Below are positions 60,701-64,000 of a stretch of 64,000 bases of DNA, piece by piece. The stretch spans positions 124,001 through 188,000 of the forward strand of contig CAVZVW010000004.1 of assembly GCA_963778845.1 (NCBI GenBank), written 5' to 3'. This stretch comes from CAVZVW01 sp963778845 (GTDB lineage Bacteria > Actinomycetota > Actinomycetes > Actinomycetales > Kineosporiaceae). The stretch's first letter is position 1. Each line of letters opens with the position of its first letter. Position numbers and translations under genes: made by a program. Under the pieces are notes generated by a model. The model was given only the letters and a program-made list of their open reading frames with translations. It was not told where the DNA came from and ran no database searches.

Positions 60701-63169
60701 CACCGGCAGGTGGGAGGACGCGCGTTGCTGGGCAAGGAACACCCGGAACACGGCCTCCTCGAGGTCGGGTGAGCGGGTGAGGTCGGCGACTGCGTAGTGA
60801 GCCAGCACCCGCGACAGGCGCTCGCGGAAGTCCTCCGGCAGGTGCTCGCGGTCGCAGTCGAGGGAGTGCAGGTAACGGTGGAAGTGCTCCCGGGGGCTGT
60901 GCACGCGCTCGTCGGTGCTCTCCTCGGCCAGGGGTCGGTTGCGGGCGAGCTCGCAGAGGTCGGCGAACACCGTCAGCACGGCGAGCTCGCCGCCGAGGAG
61001 CTCCTCGGCCGCCTGAGGGTCCGTGGTCAGCCCCTGCCTGCTCTGCAGGTACTCGCTGACGATGCGCCGACCCTCCTCCGGAGCGAGGTCGAAGCCCATG
61101 AGCAGGCTGCGCAGCGAGCGCAGGCAGTCATGGGCGCGTGCCGTCGGGGTGAACGCGACGGGCGCGGGCAGGTCGAGAGGCTCAGCCGGGCCTGTCGGTT
61201 CCTCACCGTCGCCGAGGGGCTCCATGCGCAGCAACGGAGCCCCGGTGTTCACCTGGTCGTTGGCGGCCGTGAGCAGCTCGCGGACCCGGCCGGAGAACGG
61301 TGCGGTCAGCACCGTCTCCATCTTCATGCTCTCCAGCACGACCACGGCCTGGCCGGCGTCCACCTCTTGGCCGACATCCACCGGGACCGCCACCACCAAG
61401 GCCGGCGCCGGGGCCCGGACCACCCCACCCTCGTCGCGCGTCACGCGGTGCACGACACCCTCCACCTCGACCACATGGTCGGGGGCGTGGGTGGCGGTCA
61501 CCACCCTGAAGGTGCGCTCGCCCACCGTGAGCCGGCCGCCGTAGCCCTGCCGCTCCAACGTGGCTCCGGAGTGCTCGCCGTTGACGCTGACGCGGTAGCC
61601 GTGCGGGCCGACCTGGGCGACGGTCACCTTGCGCGCCGTCCCCCTCAGCTTCAGGTCGAACTCGCGGCCGATGTCGTGACGGGCCTGAGGCCGCCCGCCC
61701 CGGGCCGTGCCGAGGAAGCGTGCTCGCTCGACCCCCTCCTCCACCTCGTAGGCCTCGATCGCTGCGGCGACCAGGGCCACGCCCGCGTGCCTGTGGTTGA
61801 CCAGGCCGCCGGTCGTGCGTACCCGGTCGATCCAGCCCGTGTCGGCGGCCCCGCTCACGACGTCGGGCTGGTCGAGCAGGTCCAGCAGGAAGGACTTGTT
61901 CGTCGTCCCACCCTCGATCACGACGGTGGTCTCGCGCAGGGCACGCCGCAGCCTGGCGAGTGCGGTGTCCCGGTCGGGCCCGTAGGCGATGATCTTCGCG
62001 ATCATCGAGTCGAAGTCCGCGGGGATCAGGTCGCCCTCGGCGACCCCGGTGTCGACCCGGACGCCCGGACCCACCGGCGGCGCGAACACCGCGATGCGCC
62101 CGGGCGCGGGGGCGAAGTCCCGGTCGGGGTCCTCGGCGTTCAGCCGCGCCTCGATGCTGTGCCCGCTCTCGGCCGGCGGCCCCCCTTCCAGGCGCCCCCC
62201 CGCGGCCACGTGCAGCTGCAAGGCCACGAGGTCCACACCGGTGGTGAGCTCGGTGACCGGGTGCTCCACCTGAAGGCGCGTGTTCACCTCCAGGAAGGCG
62301 AACGCGCGGTCCGCGGGGTGGTAGAGGAACTCCACGGTGGCAGCGCCGCAGTAGTCCACGGCGAGGGCGAGGCGCGCTGCGGCCTCCTTGACGGTGCGCT
62401 CCTGGTCGGGGCCGAGCACGGGCGAGGACGACTCCTCGAGCAGCTTCTGGTTGCGTCGCTGCACCGAGCAGTCCCGCACGCCCAACGCCCAGGCCGTGCC
62501 GTGGCTGTCCGCGATCACCTGCACCTCGATGTGCCGCGCGCCGGTGACCAGGCGCTCGAGGAACACCACGCCGCTGCCGAACGCCCGCTGGGCCTCCTCG
62601 CGGGTGCGGTCGAAGACCGCCGCGAGCTCGGCGTCGGAGGTCACGACCCGGATCCCCCGTCCCCCGCCCCCGGCCGCCGCCTTGAGCATCAGGGGGTAGC
62701 CGATGCGGGCCGCGTGGGCGTGCGCCGCCTGCAGGTCGGGGATCTCCCCTTCGCTCCACGGCGCGACGGGAACACCGGCCTGCTCCGCCAGGAGCTTCGC
62801 GCCGATCTTGTCGCCGAGCCGCTGCATAGCCTCGGGGCTGGGGCCCACGAATGTGACGCCGACGGAGTCGCAAAGGCGCGCGAACGCGGGGTCCTCAGCC
62901 ACGAAGCCCCAACCCACCCATGCGGCGTCCGCACCGCTGTCCCGAAGCGCCCGCTCGAGGACGGCCAGGTCGAGGTAGGGGCGGGCGGACGCCGGGCCGA
63001 GCGCGTAGGCGTGGTCGGCCTCGCGCACGAACATGGCGCCGCGCTCGCCGTCGGTGTGCAGGGCGACCGTCTCGATGCCGCCGCCGTTGCGGGCGTTGAG
63101 CTCGCGCACCGCGTGGATGAGCCGCATCGCGGCCTCGCCGCGGTTGACGATCGCCACTCGCGAGAACAT
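57701..63169 (-). CDS. Giant single-chain acyl-CoA carboxylase (BC-BCCP-CT)
   Basis: 1,822 residues. Biotin carboxylase is N-terminal (about 1-450; VAIVNRGEAAMRL, the ATP-grasp loop GGGGRG at 167-172, FLEVNTRLQVEHPVTELTTGVDLV). A biotinyl domain has the motif ESMKME with the biotin lysine K616. A long central region (about 680-1,230) resembles the linker/central domain of eukaryotic ACC, and the carboxyltransferase beta and alpha halves follow (about 1,250-1,820; GMDWVARALRRIIEFTQAGGEINVIVAGINVGAQPYWNAEA, GGYDRVMGPNGQAQYW). The order is as in eukaryotic acetyl-CoA carboxylase, but such proteins are known in actinomycetes; the acyl-CoA substrate is open. It is a monocistronic gene, converging on the gene after dcd. 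Confidence 0.92.
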   Translation of the reverse strand: MFSRVAIVNRGEAAMRLIHAVRELNARNGGGIETVALHTDGERGAMFVREADHAYALGPASARPYLDLAVLERALRDSGADAAWVGWGFVAEDPAFARLCDSVGVTFVGPSPEAMQRLGDKIGAKLLAEQAGVPVAPWSEGEIPDLQAAHAHAARIGYPLMLKAAAGGGGRGIRVVTSDAELAAVFDRTREEAQRAFGSGVVFLERLVTGARHIEVQVIADSHGTAWALGVRDCSVQRRNQKLLEESSSPVLGPDQERTVKEAAARLALAVDYCGAATVEFLYHPADRAFAFLEVNTRLQVEHPVTELTTGVDLVALQLHVAAGGRLEGGPPAESGHSIEARLNAEDPDRDFAPAPGRIAVFAPPVGPGVRVDTGVAEGDLIPADFDSMIAKIIAYGPDRDTALARLRRALRETTVVIEGGTTNKSFLLDLLDQPDVVSGAADTGWIDRVRTTGGLVNHRHAGVALVAAAIEAYEVEEGVERARFLGTARGGRPQARHDIGREFDLKLRGTARKVTVAQVGPHGYRVSVNGEHSGATLERQGYGGRLTVGERTFRVVTATHAPDHVVEVEGVVHRVTRDEGGVVRAPAPALVVAVPVDVGQEVDAGQAVVVLESMKMETVLTAPFSGRVRELLTAANDQVNTGAPLLRMEPLGDGEEPTGPAEPLDLPAPVAFTPTARAHDCLRSLRSLLMGFDLAPEEGRRIVSEYLQSRQGLTTDPQAAEELLGGELAVLTVFADLCELARNRPLAEESTDERVHSPREHFHRYLHSLDCDREHLPEDFRERLSRVLAHYAVADLTRSPDLEEAVFRVFLAQQRASSHLPVVTSVLERWMREDPPSAALAESARVVLDRLVVATQLRYPVVGDLARSTRFRWFDAPVVDVAREAAYGHVRAQLAYLSANPDAADYEARVESLVASPEPLARFLGERISDGLPQREPLLEVLARRHYREHTLHDVRDFAVDGRPFVTADYTLDERPTHLVSTVARMAEIAGAGAAIEQQVDAAPPGWQPVVDLYLAWHDAPASPEACVPALRRLLDGLDFARRVRRVAIAVSSQDGAQLQQYTFRPGPEGVVEDELVRGMHPMVGRRLDLWRLREFELTRLEAPEGVVLYHCVAPENASDQRLVAIAQVRELTVVRDAAGHVSSLPQAERAIAGCLDAIRRARGARPGGVRLDMNHVWLYIWPTIHAPVEELTALRRTIAPLTVGAGVEEVLAQGRIALPRGGVVEAAARFSYQPGAGVVTSVSGPPTERLAPLDDYAQKVLRSRRRGTVYPYELIPMLTGDDGEFVEYDLAEDGALAPVTRPPGRNKTGLVVGVARTRTQRYPEGVARVVLMGDPTKALGAVAEGECARVCAALDLAERLGLPVEWFALSAGARISMESGTENMDWVARALRRIIEFTQAGGEINVIVAGINVGAQPYWNAEATMLMHTKGILVMTPDSAMVLTGKQSLDYSGGVSAEDNFGIGGYDRVMGPNGQAQYWAGDLAAAVDVLFQHYDHAYVAPGERFPRKAETADPRDRDVRDYPHDVPDSDFRTVGDIFSTDTNPERKKAFDIRTVMRAAVDADHPVLERWSGMADAETSVVLDAHLGGHPVLLLGIESRPVARRGFWPSDGPDSWTAGTLFPRSSKKTARAVNTASGNRPLVVLANLSGFDGSPESMRTLQLEYGAEIGRAVVNFDGPVVFCVVSRYHGGAFVVFSKALHDNMQVLAVEGSYASVIGGAPAAAVVFSGEVDNRTAADPRVRAVEQRLAEAGELERAHLATELAELRAAVRSEKLGEVAAEFDAVHSIDRAVRMGSVDAVIAAHELRPRLIEAVEVGMSRA

Positions 63170-63435
63170 CTCTGAGGCCCCTCCGTCCGGCGGGGGACTC
63201 CCGCGTTGGCGCTCACCCTAGAAGTCCTGGTGCCGTCGGGACACCCGCGGGGCGTCGGCGCCGGTGCGCACACTTGGCGAAACCCCTCACGCGTGCGCGA
63301 GGCTTCTGCCATCGTTCCGAGTCAGGGTGGCCTATCGGCTTCACCCGGGACCTCACGCGCGCGGGCGGGCGGGTGCGCGCCGGGCCCCGCGTGGTGGCGC
63401 CTATGTCGTGGGCCCCCTACCAAGGAGGTGACGCG

Positions 63436-63600
63436 GTGCTCGCCCACGCCCTCGGCGCGAGGCACGACTGCCGCGCGCCGTCAGTGGGGCTCGTGCTCAT
63501 GCTCGGCGGGGCGGTCGTCCTGCTGCCGTTCCCTCTCGTCCAGGGCCGGCCGTTCTCCGAGGACGGCGTGGCGGCCACGCCCGCGTGGAGGATCCGGTGA
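63436..63600 (+). CDS. Small membrane protein
   Basis: 54 residues from a GTG that follows a perfect AAGGAGGTGA ribosome binding site. There is one hydrophobic helix (SVGLVLMLGGAVVLLPFPLV). An in-frame upstream extension to 63403 is possible but has no binding site. The stop overlaps the next GTG (GTGA), so the two genes are coupled. I do not recognise a family; the very strong binding site and the coupling suggest it is translated. Confidence 0.6.
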   Translation: MLAHALGARHDCRAPSVGLVLMLGGAVVLLPFPLVQGRPFSEDGVAATPAWRIR

Positions 63601-64000
63601 GGGCAGCGCCCACGATGAGGAGGCATCGCCCGCGCGGTGCCGAGTCGGCCGAGCCTTTGTCGGCGGGCGCGATGAGCCTGGTGCTGCTGGCCGCGCTCAC
63701 GGCCGCGCTGTGCCTGCGCCTGGGCATCGCCGGGCCGTCCGGCGCCCGCAGCGTGTCCGCGGGTCTGGTCTTCGCGGCCACCTTGCTCGCCGTGGCCCTG
63801 GCCGCCCGCCACACGGTCGCACGCTGGACCTGGCTGCCGGACGGAGCCCCGCGGCTGTCCGAGCGTCGGCTGCGAGCGGCGGGACCGGTCAGGCGGCTGC
63901 CGTCCAACGCCCTCATTCGCTGTGTGGGCCTCGGGCTGGTCGGGGCCGCCGTCCTGAGCAGTGGCCCCTACCTGGCGCACCTGCTCTCGCCGGGCTCAGA
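63597..64000 (+). CDS. Membrane protein, N-terminal part (cut by the window end)
   Basis: The frame is open from GTG 63597 to the window end, about 134 codons. A basic N-terminus is followed by hydrophobic segments AMSLVLLAALTAALCLRLGIAG, SAGLVFAATLLAVALAARHTVARW and ALIRCVGLGLVGAAVLSSGPYLAHLL. It overlaps the preceding small gene by GTGA. The arrangement of early helices could suit a CPBP-type intramembrane protease or another polytopic protein, but the diagnostic part lies outside the window. Confidence 0.6.
   Translation, partial: MRAAPTMRRHRPRGAESAEPLSAGAMSLVLLAALTAALCLRLGIAGPSGARSVSAGLVFAATLLAVALAARHTVARWTWLPDGAPRLSERRLRAAGPVRRLPSNALIRCVGLGLVGAAVLSSGPYLAHLLSPGS

Noticed and set aside
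60797..63175. A 792-codon plus-strand frame opposite the acyl-CoA carboxylase
   Set aside because: It mirrors a gene with clear biotin carboxylase and biotinyl domains and has the composition typical of antisense frames in GC-rich DNA.

Overview
The window is a 64 kb chromosomal segment of very high GC content from an actinomycete (Actinomycetia). GTG starts are frequent, stop/start overlaps of the GTGA or ATGA type are common, and some mRNAs look leaderless. Gene families fit this placement: a WXG100-like protein, a DinB/DUF664 protein, DUF2630, a CsoR regulator, a single-chain acyl-CoA carboxylase of about 1,800 residues, and Dcd. I cannot name the genus. I see no rRNA, tRNA, CRISPR array, prophage or transposase; the only phage-like name is a holin-like housekeeping membrane protein.

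Left part (1-13.6 kb): the end of an EamA exporter, a HisC-like aminotransferase, a 0.9 kb gene-free region with striking inverted and tandem repeats, and then a minus-strand hydroxyproline catabolic cluster (13050 down to 2570). The cluster encodes a dehydrogenase of three subunits (FAD protein of the DAO type, small 2Fe-2S protein, FAD/2Fe-2S protein), a DapA-fold deaminase, two proline racemase/hydroxyproline epimerase paralogs, a semialdehyde dehydrogenase, an ornithine-cyclodeaminase-family reductase and a GntR/FCD regulator. A Fic-domain gene with its own operator-like palindrome interrupts it. Together the enzymes would turn trans-4-hydroxy-L-proline, and probably related imino acids, into 2-oxoglutarate.

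Middle part (13.6-34 kb): a GyrI-like protein; a membrane-anchored protein; iolB with a divergent GntR/UTRA regulator; a transaldolase; a decayed sugar ABC transporter locus (two permease remnants fused, next to a fragment of another gene) followed by a polyol-type alcohol dehydrogenase; 3-hydroxyacyl-CoA dehydrogenase and a metallo-beta-lactamase-fold hydrolase; a four-gene minus-strand set with a WXG100-like protein and a secreted-type serine hydrolase; a low-molecular-weight phosphatase; DinB; an MFS exporter; a nickel-binding-type small protein; a frameshifted TIM-barrel gene with a PfkB kinase; and pntB/pntA2/pntA1.

Right part (34-64 kb): a proline-iminopeptidase-like hydrolase beside a complete oligopeptide ABC importer operon; a second EamA exporter; a VOC protein; purB preceded by a near-perfect 34-bp palindrome; a 158-bp tandem repeat array; a frameshifted GH44-type glycosidase; a copper module (csoR, copZ); a methyltransferase; an ArsR/SRPBCC pair; lycopene cyclase; a PAS-GGDEF protein; pxpA and fused pxpBC (5-oxoproline hydrolysis, in keeping with the peptide and imino acid theme); dcd; the giant acyl-CoA carboxylase; and a small membrane gene pair running off the end.

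A recurring theme outside genes is a set of intergenic inverted-repeat elements with shared modules (GGTGATCGTGAG; rGATCGCCACCCC; TCTGACACAACC), mostly sitting between convergent gene ends. These, together with the 158-bp array and the 1.85-2.45 kb repeat block, are the least explained parts of the window.
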